A stretch of DNA of 64,000 nucleotides from Bog-532 sp963833835 (lineage in GTDB: Bacteria; Actinomycetota; Actinomycetes; Streptosporangiales; Streptosporangiaceae), in assembly GCA_963833835.1 (NCBI GenBank), contig CAWHZI010000014.1, positions 62,001 to 126,000 of the forward strand, in the 5' to 3' direction. The notes under the pieces were generated by a model. That model worked only from the letters and a program-made list of their open reading frames with translations, was not told the origin of the DNA and did no database searches. Below are positions 49,793 through 59,064 of the stretch, piece by piece (position 1 is the first letter of the stretch; each line of letters starts with the position of its first letter). The position numbers were made by a program, and so were the translations under genes.

Positions 49793-51217
49793 TTATCCCA
49801 GCGGCGGCCGCCGGTCCTGCCACGGGTGGGCCTGTTCGAGCTGGGCCGACAGGGAGATCAGGGTGGCTTCGTCGCCGATGCGGCCGGCCAGCATGACGCC
49901 GATCGGCAGGCCGCCGGAGTTCCAGTGCAGCGGCAGGTTGACCGCGGGCTGGCCGGACAGGTTGTAGGCCGCGGTGAACGGGGTGAACCGCTTCTGCCGC
50001 TCGAAGTTCTCGGCCGGGTCCACCTCGGTGAAGTAGCCGACCGGAGCGGGCGGCGAGGCCAGGGTCGGGGTGAGGATCGCGTCGTAGGCGTTCATCGCGG
50101 CCAGCGCGGGCCGCAACACGATCTGCAGGTAGGCCTGGGCGAAGATCAGCTCGCCGGCGTTGACGGCCAGCCCCCGCTCGCGCATGTAGCGCGTGAACGG
50201 CAGCAGCCGGTCCTCCCGGGCCGGGTCGATCGGGGCCAGCGTGGCATGGGCGTACCAGAGCGTCTCGAAGAACGGCACGACGTCCGGCCCGATCGGGAGC
50301 GTCACGTCCTCCACCTCGTGGCCCAGCTCGGCCAGCAGCGCACTGGCCCGCTCGTAGGCGGCCACGCAGTCCGGGTGCACCTCGGCCCCTTCGACCGGCG
50401 GCACCAGGGTGCGGCCGATCCGCAGCTTCCCGGGCTCCCGGCGCGCGTAGCCGAGGAACGTCTCGCCGCCGGGCAGCGGCGGCTGCGTGTACAGGTCGCC
50501 GACCTGGTTGCCGCTCATCACGTCGAGCAGCAGGGCCGCGTCGGCCACGGTCCGCGCGATCGGGCCGTTCGTGGCCAGGCCGAACAGGTCGGGCACGATC
50601 GGGCCGCCCGAGACCCGGCCGCGGGACGGCTTGAGGCCGAACAGCCCGCACACGCTGGACGGAATGCGGATGGATCCGCCGCCGTCGCTGCCCTGGGCGG
50701 CCGGCGCCAGCCGCGCGGCCACCGCGGCCGCGGCGCCGCCGCTGGAGCCGCCGGCCGACCGGGACAGATCCCACGGGGTGCGCGCCGGCGGCCCGATCTG
50801 AGTCTCGGTGTAACACGGAAGACCGAATTCGGGGGTGGCCGTCTTGCCCGTGATGACGGCACCAGCGGCGCGGATCGCGGCGACGACGTAATCGTCATCG
50901 GACGCCACATAGTCCTCATACACAGCGGAACCGAACGTCTGCCGCACACCGGCGACCATGTTCAGGTCCTTGATTGGTATCGGAACGCCAAGTAGCGGTG
51001 GAAGAGCGGCGGCCTCAGGCGCGGCTGAAACCGCCTTTTCGGCGGCCAGGGCCTGCTCTCCGGCCAGCTCCGCGGACACCGTGTAAAACGCTCCGACCTG
51101 GGCGTTTAGCTCCTCAATCCGGCGCAGATAATGATTGGTTACTTCTACCGGAGAAAGTTGCCGGCTACGGATGGCGGTGGCCAGGTCGATCATCGTAAGC
51201 TCATGAATCTGCGGCAT
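49793..51217 (-). CDS. Amidase-signature family hydrolase
   Basis: A 474-residue amidase. The Ser-cisSer-Lys triad is visible as PIPIKDLNMVAG near residue 84 and SAGGSSGGAAAAVAARLAPA near 160, with QGSDGGGSIRIPSSVCGLFGLKPSRGRV as the signature. Substrates in this family range from aryl and fatty amides to Glu-tRNA; the lack of gat partners suggests a general amidase. ATG 51217 (MPQIHELTMIDLATAI) is chosen from the usual N-terminus; no clear Shine-Dalgarno is present. It lies nine bases upstream of the acylase gene on the same strand. Confidence 0.9.
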   Translation of the reverse strand: MPQIHELTMIDLATAIRSRQLSPVEVTNHYLRRIEELNAQVGAFYTVSAELAGEQALAAEKAVSAAPEAAALPPLLGVPIPIKDLNMVAGVRQTFGSAVYEDYVASDDDYVVAAIRAAGAVITGKTATPEFGLPCYTETQIGPPARTPWDLSRSAGGSSGGAAAAVAARLAPAAQGSDGGGSIRIPSSVCGLFGLKPSRGRVSGGPIVPDLFGLATNGPIARTVADAALLLDVMSGNQVGDLYTQPPLPGGETFLGYARREPGKLRIGRTLVPPVEGAEVHPDCVAAYERASALLAELGHEVEDVTLPIGPDVVPFFETLWYAHATLAPIDPAREDRLLPFTRYMRERGLAVNAGELIFAQAYLQIVLRPALAAMNAYDAILTPTLASPPAPVGYFTEVDPAENFERQKRFTPFTAAYNLSGQPAVNLPLHWNSGGLPIGVMLAGRIGDEATLISLSAQLEQAHPWQDRRPPLG

Positions 51218-51352
51218 GTGACCAAATGGTAGACCGCGCAAACCGGAGCCCTGGCCGAAAGCTTATTCATCCCCCATCGGGAGGCAGATACACTCCCCAG
51301 AGCGACATAATTAACTCAACGCGTGACGACTTGCGCTGCGCCTTTGTTCAGT

Positions 51353-51358
51353 TACTCT
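51353..51358 (+). promoter_or_regulatory. -10 box for a leaderless NERD gene
   Basis: TACTCT ends six bases before GTG 51365, and TTGCGC (51331-51336) lies 16 bases upstream of it as a possible -35. Confidence 0.5.
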
Positions 51359-51364
51359 GAGCAT

Positions 51365-53188
51365 GTGGAACAGATGACTTGGCCCACTAAGAAAAGCCAA
51401 AGGTCATCGGCCCCATCGAACACGCAGGGGCGCGACGGCGCGCGCCCGCTACATTCGTCTGGCGCTGCCGTGCCGCCCACCGGCCCGGCCGTCGCGGGGC
51501 CGACCGCCGACCCACCTAGTCCGTCTGGCAGACTCAGCGCCCACGAGGCGTCTGATCAGCCTGACCCGCGCGACCAGCGCGACCAGCCGGACGCACCCGA
51601 TCGCCCTGACGTGCCTGGCCCCCGCGACGGGGTCCGCACCCCAGCCGATACTGCCCCGGAGCACCCCACGTCCAGCACGCCCGCGTCCGGACCGTCCGAC
51701 GCAGACGCCGACTTCCCCGAGCCGACCGGCCCAGCGGGAGGATCCGCTGCGCACGGACCGTCCGACCCCCGCGAGGGCGTCCCGGACGGCTATCGCGAGA
51801 GCGCCCCGAACGGGCACGAGAGCGCACTGAGTGCGGCCCGGCTGAACTCGGCCTTCCGGTCCGCGGCCAGGAGCGTCTGGCCCGGCACCGAGGACCGCCA
51901 GGATGAGGCCACCCCGGCCGACCCGGCCCCGGCCCCCGCTCCGGACCCCGCTGGGCAGCCCGGGCTGTCCAGCTTCGGCCCGCTCGGCGCGGGCGCTCAG
52001 GCCAACCGGCAGATCTGGGAGCCCCGGCGGCTGCACCAGGTGCCGCGCCTGCGCCGGCCACCGCGACCGGCCCGATCACCCGAGGGCACGTCGCAGCAGA
52101 GCAGGCCGCAGAACGCTGGGCCCCAGCACACTGAGCCACAGCAGACTGAGGCGCCGCGCACCGAACCACCGCACACCGAACCACCGCGGGCTGAGGCGCC
52201 GCGGACCGAGCCGCGGAGCTCGGGAGGCCGGCCGCCGCACCAGGACATCCCCGTCCGGCGGCTGGCGCTGCCCAGCGGCTCCGGATCCTCGGACGACTCG
52301 GGCCCGCCGGACCAGGGCCCGGGCGGCCTGGCACCGGAGCGGGGACCCCGCAGGCGCCGCGAAGCGCGGGAGTCTAACCGGGCCCGGCGGCATCGCCCCT
52401 CGGCTGGTCCCGCCTACGCGGCCAGTAACAGCTGGGACGGCACCGACCGCAAAGCCGATCGGATCAAGGTCGGCGACGTGATGGCCGACGCCAGGATGCG
52501 GATCTGGCGGCGGCGGCTGCTGATCGCGATCGTGGCCGGGCTGGTCTTCACGTTCATCTTCACCTGGCGGGCCGGGCTGACCGCAGCGGTACTCGCGGCC
52601 ATCGCCGATGTCATCTACCGGTCGCGGACCACCGCGTCCATGCCCCCGGGCGGTGTCCGGCTGAGTGGCGCGCAGAAGCGTACCCAGCGCCAACTGGCCC
52701 GGATGGAGCGATCCGGCTACCGGGCCCTGCACTCACGGCCCATCCCGGGCAGCCGGGAGCAGATCGACCACTTCGTGGTCGGGCCGACCGGGGCCTACGC
52801 CATCGACTCCGAGGCCTGGGACAAGAATCTGCCGATCCGGACCCGCAACGGGCGGCAGCTGTACCACGGGCCGTTCAGCAAGAAGGACCGGCTGGAGCAT
52901 GCGCGCTGGGAGGCTGCGCAGGCCAGCGAGCGGCTGACCGCCGAGCTCGGGCACACCGTCTACGTCCGGCCGGTGCTGGCCGTCTACGGCCCGGGAGTGC
53001 CGTGGAACGTGGCCACCATCCGCGAGGTCGACGTGTTCAACGGCGACCGGCTGCGCAAGTACCTGCGCCGCAACGCGCTGCTGCGGGACCGGCCCAAGCT
53101 CAGTAAGGACGAGGTCGAGCAGATCTACGCGGCGGCGGCTCGCGTGCTGCCGCTCAACAATGCCGATCAACACGCTCCGGTAGGCTGA
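51365..53188 (+). CDS. Membrane NERD-domain protein with long disordered N-terminus
   Basis: A 607-residue protein. Residues 1-375 are disordered, rich in Pro, Asp, Arg and Ser, with short motif repetition (QQTEAPRTEPPHTEPPRAEA). One or two TM segments follow near 381-415 (LLIAIVAGLVFTFIFTW and AGLTAAVLAAIADVIY). The C-terminal part contains a NERD nuclease-related domain: GYRALHSRPIPGSREQIDHFVVGPTGAYAIDSEAWDK and RPVLAVYGPGVPW. NERD proteins are thought to act on nucleic acids but few are characterised. GTG 51365 is chosen because a -10 box lies just upstream; GTG 51323 and ATG 51374 are alternatives. It is 72 bases before ilvD. Confidence 0.8.
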   Translation: MEQMTWPTKKSQRSSAPSNTQGRDGARPLHSSGAAVPPTGPAVAGPTADPPSPSGRLSAHEASDQPDPRDQRDQPDAPDRPDVPGPRDGVRTPADTAPEHPTSSTPASGPSDADADFPEPTGPAGGSAAHGPSDPREGVPDGYRESAPNGHESALSAARLNSAFRSAARSVWPGTEDRQDEATPADPAPAPAPDPAGQPGLSSFGPLGAGAQANRQIWEPRRLHQVPRLRRPPRPARSPEGTSQQSRPQNAGPQHTEPQQTEAPRTEPPHTEPPRAEAPRTEPRSSGGRPPHQDIPVRRLALPSGSGSSDDSGPPDQGPGGLAPERGPRRRREARESNRARRHRPSAGPAYAASNSWDGTDRKADRIKVGDVMADARMRIWRRRLLIAIVAGLVFTFIFTWRAGLTAAVLAAIADVIYRSRTTASMPPGGVRLSGAQKRTQRQLARMERSGYRALHSRPIPGSREQIDHFVVGPTGAYAIDSEAWDKNLPIRTRNGRQLYHGPFSKKDRLEHARWEAAQASERLTAELGHTVYVRPVLAVYGPGVPWNVATIREVDVFNGDRLRKYLRRNALLRDRPKLSKDEVEQIYAAAARVLPLNNADQHAPVG

Positions 53189-53260
53189 AGAAAACCTGCG
53201 AACAGGGACTTCCCCCGGGCCTTCCCTGGGCCTTCAGCTGAACTTCGGAGATAACCGGTC

Positions 53261-55144
53261 ATGCCACCGCTTCGGTCTCGCACTGTCACCCACGGCAGAA
53301 ACATGGCGGGCGCCCGCGCTCTGCTCCGGGCGGCGGGCGTCGCCCGGGAGGACATCGGACGGCCGATCGTCGCGGTGGCCAACAGCTTCACCGAGTTCGT
53401 CCCCGGCCACGTCCACCTGCGTGAGGTGGGCCAGGTCGTGTCGGCCGCGGTCAAGGCCGCGGGTGCAGTGCCACGCGAGTTCAACACGATCGCGGTGGAC
53501 GACGGCATCGCCATGGGCCACGGCGGCATGCTGTACTCGCTGCCGAGCCGGGAACTGATCGCCGACTCGGTCGAGTACATGGTCAACGCGCACTGCGCGG
53601 ACGCCCTGATCTGCATCTCCAACTGCGACAAGATCACGCCCGGCATGCTGATCGCGGCCATGCGGCTGAACATCCCGACCGTGTTCGTGTCCGGCGGGCC
53701 GATGGAGGCGGGCAAGCCGCTGGGCGCGGCCGTGACCGGCGCGGGCGGCCACAAGCTCGACCTCATCGACCCCATGATCGCCGCGGCCGACCCGTCGGTG
53801 TCCGACGCCGAGCTGTTCGAGATGGAGGAGTCGGCCTGCCCGACCTGCGGCTCCTGCTCGGGGATGTTCACCGCCAACTCGATGAACTGCCTGACCGAGG
53901 CGATCGGCCTGGCGCTGCCCGGCAACGGCACCACGCTGGCCACGCACTCGGCCCGGCGCGGGCTGTTCGAGCGGGCCGGCGTGGCCATCGTCGAGGCTGC
54001 CCGCCGCTACTACGAAGACGACGACGAGACGGTGCTGCCCCGCGCGGTGGCCAACCGGGACGCGTTCGAGAACGCGATGGCGCTGGACGTGGCCATGGGC
54101 GGGTCGACCAACACGATCTTGCACCTGCTGGCCGCGGCGCACGAGGCGGGCGTGAACTTCGGCCTCAAGGAGATCGACGAGCTGTCCCGGCGCGTCCCGT
54201 GCCTGTGCAAGGTCGCGCCCAGCAGCAACTACCACGTGGAGGACGTCCACCGGGCGGGCGGCATCCCGGCCATCCTGGGCGAGCTGGACCGGGCCGGGCT
54301 GCTCAACACCAGCGTGCAGACCGTGCACGGCGGCACGCTGCGGGAGTTCCTGGACGCCTGGGACCTGCGCTCGGACTCGGTCAAGGACGAGGCGGTGGAG
54401 CTGTACCACGCGGCCCCGGGCGGGATCCGGACCATCCAGCCGTACTCGCAGTCGGCCCGCTGGGAGGAGCTGGACCTGGACCGGGAGGGCGGCTGCATCC
54501 GGGACGTCGCCCACGCCTACAGCACCGACGGCGGCCTGGCCGTGCTGTACGGCAACCTGGCCCCGCAGGGCGCGATCGTCAAGACGGCCGGCGTGCCCGA
54601 GGAACTGCACCGGTTCCAGGGCACCGCGCGGGTCTTCGAGAGCCAGGAGGACGCCGTGGACGGCATCCTCGGCGGCGCCGTGTCGGCCGGCGACGTGGTG
54701 GTTATCCGGTACGAAGGACCACGGGGCGGCCCCGGCATGCAGGAGATGCTCTACCCGACCAGCTTCCTCAAAGGCAAGGGCCTGGGCCGGGCCTGCGCGC
54801 TGATCACCGACGGCCGCTTCTCCGGCGGCACCTCCGGCCTGTCGATCTGCCACATCGCGCCGGAGGCGGCGCTGGGCGGGCCGATCGCGCTGGTCAACGA
54901 CGGGGACCAGATCACCATCGACATCCCGCGCCGGGACCTGACGCTGGAGGTGTCCGACACCGAGCTGGCCGCCCGCCGGGATCAGGTGCTGGCCACCCTG
55001 TACGGCTACCGTCCGGTGCATCGCGAACGGCCGGTCAGCGCGGCGCTGCAGGCCTACGCGGCCATGACCACCTCAGCGGCGCAGGGCGCGGCGCGCGACG
55101 TCAGCCAGCTGGCGGCGCACTTCGAGGACACGCAGGTCCGTTGA
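53261..55144 (+). CDS. ilvD: Dihydroxy-acid dehydratase
   Basis: A 627-residue iron-sulfur dehydratase of branched-chain amino acid and pantothenate synthesis. Features: PIVAVANSFTEFVPGHVHL near residue 30, CISNCDKITPGM near 117, the cluster-binding CPTCGSCSGMFTANSMNCL near 193 and LITDGRFSGGTSGLSICH near the end; all conserved Cys are present. ATG 53261 stands close after GGAGATAACCGGTC. It is coupled by a four-base overlap to a GNAT gene. ilv neighbours are not in the window. Confidence 0.95.
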   Translation: MPPLRSRTVTHGRNMAGARALLRAAGVAREDIGRPIVAVANSFTEFVPGHVHLREVGQVVSAAVKAAGAVPREFNTIAVDDGIAMGHGGMLYSLPSRELIADSVEYMVNAHCADALICISNCDKITPGMLIAAMRLNIPTVFVSGGPMEAGKPLGAAVTGAGGHKLDLIDPMIAAADPSVSDAELFEMEESACPTCGSCSGMFTANSMNCLTEAIGLALPGNGTTLATHSARRGLFERAGVAIVEAARRYYEDDDETVLPRAVANRDAFENAMALDVAMGGSTNTILHLLAAAHEAGVNFGLKEIDELSRRVPCLCKVAPSSNYHVEDVHRAGGIPAILGELDRAGLLNTSVQTVHGGTLREFLDAWDLRSDSVKDEAVELYHAAPGGIRTIQPYSQSARWEELDLDREGGCIRDVAHAYSTDGGLAVLYGNLAPQGAIVKTAGVPEELHRFQGTARVFESQEDAVDGILGGAVSAGDVVVIRYEGPRGGPGMQEMLYPTSFLKGKGLGRACALITDGRFSGGTSGLSICHIAPEAALGGPIALVNDGDQITIDIPRRDLTLEVSDTELAARRDQVLATLYGYRPVHRERPVSAALQAYAAMTTSAAQGAARDVSQLAAHFEDTQVR

Positions 55145-55722
55145 GCGGTCAGGATTTCGTCCGCCCCGCCCGCGGGTCCGACGCCGCCGGCGTGGCCCGG
55201 ATCCAGGTCGAGTGCTGGCGTGACGACTACGCCGGAGTCATCCCGGACGACGTGCTGGCCGAGCTGACCAGCGAGGACGCGACGGAGCGCTGGCAGGAAC
55301 GGTGGGCCGAGGCCATCGCCAAGCCGCCCACCAGCCGGCACCAGGTGCTGGTGGCCACCGCCACTGAGCCGGCGGCGGCCGGCGGGCGCCCGGAACGCGT
55401 GATCGCCGGGTTCGCGTCGGTCGGGCCGGCCAGCGACGAAGACCGATGGCCGGCCACCGACGGGGAACTGTACGAGCTGCACGTCGCCCCGGGCCGGACG
55501 GGCCAGGGCCACGGCGGGCGGCTGCTGAACGCGGTGGCCGACACGCTGGCCGAGGGCCGGTTCAGCCGGGCCTCGGCCTGGGTGCTGGAGGCCGACACGG
55601 CCCTGCGGCAGTTCCTGGAGAGCGCGGGCTGGGCCGCCGACGGCGCGCGCAGCCAACTGGACATGGGCGTCCGCGTCCCGATCGTGCGGCTGCACACGGC
55701 CCTGGAGGTCCCGCCGGAATGA
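55141..55722 (+). CDS. GNAT-family acetyltransferase
   Basis: A 193-residue N-acetyltransferase. It starts with FVRPARGSDAAGVARIQVECWRDDYAGVIPDD and has the acetyl-CoA motif ELHVAPGRTGQGHGGRLLN near residue 112-130, then AWVLEADTALRQFLESAGWAADG. The TTG start at 55141 overlaps the ilvD stop (TTGA) and its stop overlaps the menA ATG, so it is translated as part of the three-gene operon. The substrate is unknown. Confidence 0.88.
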   Translation: MSGQDFVRPARGSDAAGVARIQVECWRDDYAGVIPDDVLAELTSEDATERWQERWAEAIAKPPTSRHQVLVATATEPAAAGGRPERVIAGFASVGPASDEDRWPATDGELYELHVAPGRTGQGHGGRLLNAVADTLAEGRFSRASAWVLEADTALRQFLESAGWAADGARSQLDMGVRVPIVRLHTALEVPPE

Positions 55723-56633
55723 GCTCAGACACCACTACCGTCCCCGCCGAGGGACCGCGGGTCGCGCGCCCGCGGGACTGGCTGGCGGGTACCCGGCCGC
55801 GGACCCTGCCGGCCGCGGTCGTGCCGGTGTTCATTGGCACCGGGGTGGCCTTCGGCTACGGCAAATTCTCCCCCTGGCGGGCCGTCCTGGCTTTGGTGGT
55901 GGCGCTGGCCCTGCAGATCGGCGTCAACTTCGCCAACGATTACAGCGACGGCATCCGCGGTTCCGACGAACGCCGGGTCGGGCCGACCCGGCTGGTCGCG
56001 GCGGGACTGGCCCGGCCCAAGCAGGTGCTGGCCGCGGCGTTCGCCTGCTTCGGGGTGGCCTGCGTGGCCGGCCTGGTGCTGGCCATCTTCACGTCCTGGT
56101 GGCTGATCCTGGTTGGCGCGGCCGCGGTCGCGGCGGGCTGGTTCTACACCGGCGGGTCACACCCGTACGGGTACCGCGGCTTCGGTGAAATCGCGGTGTT
56201 TACGTTCTTCGGGGTGGCCGCGGTGGCTGGCACCGCCTACGTGCAGCTGGTCCGGTTCACCGGGCTGGAGCTGATCGCGGCCATCCCGGCCGGACTGCTG
56301 TCCTGCGCCCTGCTGATGATCAACAACCTGCGCGATATCGACTCCGACGCCGAGGTGGGCAAGCGCACGCTGGCGGTGATGCTGGGCGACGCCCGCAGCC
56401 GCACGGTCTACGTAGCCAGCCTGCTGGTTCCGTTCGCGGTGGCGCTGGCCATGACCCCGGCCCGGCCACTGGCCGCGCTGACCGTGATCGCGCTGCCACT
56501 CGCGGTCGGCCCGATCAAGGCGGTCCGTTCGGGTGCGTCCGGCCGGGCTCTGATCACCGCGCTGGGCCAGACCGGGCGGCTGCAGCTGGTGTTCGGCGCC
56601 GCGCTCACCGTTGGCCTGGCCGTCCGCTTTTGA
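55719..56633 (+). CDS. menA: 1,4-dihydroxy-2-naphthoate polyprenyltransferase
   Basis: A 304-residue integral membrane prenyltransferase of menaquinone synthesis, attaching a polyprenyl chain to 1,4-dihydroxy-2-naphthoate. The first Asp motif is NFANDYSDGIRGSDE near residue 70, the second NNLRDIDSDAEVGKRTLAV near 205; WLAGTRPRTLPAAVVPV at the start is also typical. Eight or nine TM segments are evident. The ATG overlaps the stop of the GNAT gene. Confidence 0.95.
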   Translation: MSSDTTTVPAEGPRVARPRDWLAGTRPRTLPAAVVPVFIGTGVAFGYGKFSPWRAVLALVVALALQIGVNFANDYSDGIRGSDERRVGPTRLVAAGLARPKQVLAAAFACFGVACVAGLVLAIFTSWWLILVGAAAVAAGWFYTGGSHPYGYRGFGEIAVFTFFGVAAVAGTAYVQLVRFTGLELIAAIPAGLLSCALLMINNLRDIDSDAEVGKRTLAVMLGDARSRTVYVASLLVPFAVALAMTPARPLAALTVIALPLAVGPIKAVRSGASGRALITALGQTGRLQLVFGAALTVGLAVRF

Positions 56634-56908
56634 TCACTTAGAGTAACTATTGACGCCACGCCGGGACTCAGTTTGGCGATCGACTTCGCCACCTGGAAAG
56701 ATAAATGTCACCTAAACGGCAAGGGCCTCGAGTCACCTTTTGAGGCCCAAACAGCCACAAAAGGGATCGCTGGACTTCCTGCGCGTGCCGGCGTTGCTGC
56801 ACCTCGTGATGAATGCGGCAACGTGGCGGAATGATCGGGTTTACGCTGCAGGGTAACGGTGATCAACGAAGTCAGATATCCGCGGGTATGGCGAAATCGG
56901 GAGGTCTC

Positions 56909-57964
56909 ATGACACATCCCCGCAACGCCCCGCCTGCTGGCGTCAGCAGGGCCGGGGCCGACGCAGAGAAGGCCGCCTTCCTGCGTGACTTGCGTGCGCT
57001 GCGTGACCATGCAGGCCTGGGTGCCCGCGACCTCGCGGCGCGGGCCCACTTCCCAGAGGACACGCTCACCACGGCCGAGGCCGGCCCGGCGCTGCCCAGT
57101 CTGCCGGTGCTGCAGGCTTACGTGCGCGGGTGCGGCGCCGGCGAGGCCGAGTGGGAAGACCGCTGGCGGCGCCTGAATCAGGAAAGCGTCTCCGACGGCA
57201 GCAGCGCTCTGCCCACCAGGGCGCCGGCCACGGCCCGGCCCCCCTCGCGGCTGATGCCGTTCCCCGAGCCGGCCGGTGGCCGGGACGCGACCGAGCAGGA
57301 AGCGATCGGCTTCGGGCTGGCCCGGGTGGCCCGGGGCCTGGCCCCGATCGACTCGGATCCGGCCTCGTCCGACGGATCAGACGGTGCGGGCTGGTTCGAC
57401 CCGGCCCCGCGTCCGTCTGCGTCCCCGTCGATGTTCGACCCGGCGCCCAGCTCTCCGTCGTCATCGCCCCCGCCGCCGGCGCCGACTCCGCCGACCCCGG
57501 AGGTGGGCCCGGGAGCGCCGACCGTGCAGTACCCGGCGCTGTCCGGCTACGGGTCACCAGAGCCCAGCTACGGGTCGACGGACTCTAGCCACGGGTCGAC
57601 GGAGCCCTCCTTCCCGGGGACCTACGCCTCGCCGACGACGTACCAGCCGCCGGAGGAGTTCCGCACGCCGGTCCCCGAGCCGCCCAGCGCCCCCGCGGCC
57701 CCCGGGCCCAGCGCGACCGTGCCTGGCCTGGGCCCGTCCACCACGCCTCCGGCTGCGTCCACCCCACCGGCCCCGCTGGCTGCTGCGGCGACGCCGGCTG
57801 CCTCAGGTACTTCGGGTGCTTCGGGGACCTCGGTCACTGCGGGCTTGCCCAAGGCGCACGCCGCCCCGGCCTCACCGCGACGGCGGATCACCACTCAGGT
57901 CATCGCCGCGATCATCGCGGTGCTGATCATCGCGGCCGTGCTCTGGCTGGTACTCGGGCGCTAG
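56909..57964 (+). CDS. HTH, proline-rich, single-TM protein
   Basis: A 351-residue protein. An XRE-like helix-turn-helix region spans about residues 25-90 (AFLRDLRALRDHAGLGARDL...LPVLQAY) ending in EWEDRWRRLNQES. Residues 95-310 are disordered, rich in Pro/Ser/Ala with PEPSYGSTDSSHGSTEPS repeats, and a C-terminal TM anchor (QVIAAIIAVLIIAAVLWLVL) ends the chain, giving a cytosolic DNA-binding-like domain. ATG 56909 follows GGGAGG at ideal distance, better than ATG 56888. The last 93 bases overlap the 3-prime end of the convergent SPFH gene. The HTH and EWEDRW are shared with the large protein at 59798-63550. Confidence 0.8.
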   Translation: MTHPRNAPPAGVSRAGADAEKAAFLRDLRALRDHAGLGARDLAARAHFPEDTLTTAEAGPALPSLPVLQAYVRGCGAGEAEWEDRWRRLNQESVSDGSSALPTRAPATARPPSRLMPFPEPAGGRDATEQEAIGFGLARVARGLAPIDSDPASSDGSDGAGWFDPAPRPSASPSMFDPAPSSPSSSPPPPAPTPPTPEVGPGAPTVQYPALSGYGSPEPSYGSTDSSHGSTEPSFPGTYASPTTYQPPEEFRTPVPEPPSAPAAPGPSATVPGLGPSTTPPAASTPPAPLAAAATPAASGTSGASGTSVTAGLPKAHAAPASPRRRITTQVIAAIIAVLIIAAVLWLVLGR

Positions 57965-59062
57965 CCCGGCTGCGGCCAAAGCGTCAGCCCGGCCATTGAG
58001 CGAGACGACCTGGCCGTCATCCAGGGCGGCGCTGTCACCCAGGGCGGCGCGGCCTTCGAGCGCCGCCGGGCCGGCGTCCGGGGCCGGTATTGGGGTGCCG
58101 TTATCCAGGGCCGGCGCTTCGGCCCGGGGTGGTGGCACCGCGGCTGGGGACGGCGGCGTCGCGGGGGGTGGTGCCGCGGCTTGTTCGCCTCCGTCGTGAC
58201 CGAAGGCCGAGCTGATCGACTTCAGGGCGGACGTCACCTCGCTGGGGATGACCCACATCGTGCTGGCCTGGCCCTGCGCCAGTTGCGGCAGCATCTGCAG
58301 GTACTGATAAGCGAGCAGCTTGGGGTCCGGGTCGTTCCGGTGCACGGCCTGGAACACCGTGCCGATGGCCTCGGCCTGGCCCTCCGCCTTGAGGATCGCG
58401 CTGCGCTTCTCGCCCTCGGCCCGGAGGATGCTGCTCTGCTTCTCCCCCTCGGCGGTGAGGATCTTGGACAGCTTGACGCCCTCGGCGGTGAGGACGGCCG
58501 CGCGCTTCTCCCGCTCGGCCCGCATCTGCTTCTCCATCGCGTCGACGACGCTCTTGGGCGGGTCGATGGCCTTGATCTCGACCCGGGCGACCCGGATGCC
58601 CCACTTGCCCGAGGCCTCGTCGAGCACGCCCCGCAGCATGTTGTTGATCTTGTCGCGCGAGGTCAGCGACTCCTCCAGGTCCATCGAGCCGACGACGCTG
58701 CGCAGCATGGTCGCGGTGAGCTGCTCGATGGCCTGGATGTAGTTGACGATCTCGTAGTCGGCCGCACGCGGGTCCGTGACCTGGAAGAACAGCACCGTGT
58801 CGATGAGTACGACCAGGTTGTCCTCGGTGATCACCGGCGCGCCCTTGAACGAGACCACCTGCTCGCGCAGGTCGATCGACGCCTTCACCCGGTCCACGAA
58901 CGGGATGATGAAGTTCATCCCCGGCTCCAGCGTCTTGCGGTAGCGGCCGAACCGCTCCACGTTGCGGGCGCGGGCCTGGGGCACGACCCGCACCGAGCGG
59001 ACCACCACCAGGACGAGCAGGACGGCAACGACGATGCCGATCAGTAGTTCCGCGAGGGCCAT
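57872..59062 (-). CDS. SPFH/band 7 membrane protein
   Basis: A 396-residue stomatin/prohibitin-family protein. An N-terminal TM helix (LLIGIVVAVLLVLVVVRSV) is followed by the band 7 domain (VVPQARARNVERFGRYRKTLEPGM, DLREQVVSFKGAPVITEDN, DLEESLTSRDKINN), a coiled coil with repeated LTAEG/LRAEG/LKAEG units and a disordered Pro/Ala tail. Such proteins form membrane rings and pair with NfeD proteins, which is the gene upstream with two intervening bases. ATG 59062. Its last 93 bases overlap the convergent HTH gene. Confidence 0.92.
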   Translation of the reverse strand: MALAELLIGIVVAVLLVLVVVRSVRVVPQARARNVERFGRYRKTLEPGMNFIIPFVDRVKASIDLREQVVSFKGAPVITEDNLVVLIDTVLFFQVTDPRAADYEIVNYIQAIEQLTATMLRSVVGSMDLEESLTSRDKINNMLRGVLDEASGKWGIRVARVEIKAIDPPKSVVDAMEKQMRAEREKRAAVLTAEGVKLSKILTAEGEKQSSILRAEGEKRSAILKAEGQAEAIGTVFQAVHRNDPDPKLLAYQYLQMLPQLAQGQASTMWVIPSEVTSALKSISSAFGHDGGEQAAAPPPATPPSPAAVPPPRAEAPALDNGTPIPAPDAGPAALEGRAALGDSAALDDGQVVSLNGRADALAAAGLAPEYQPEHGRDDQHRDDRGDDLSGDPPSR

Positions 59063-59064
59063 GA

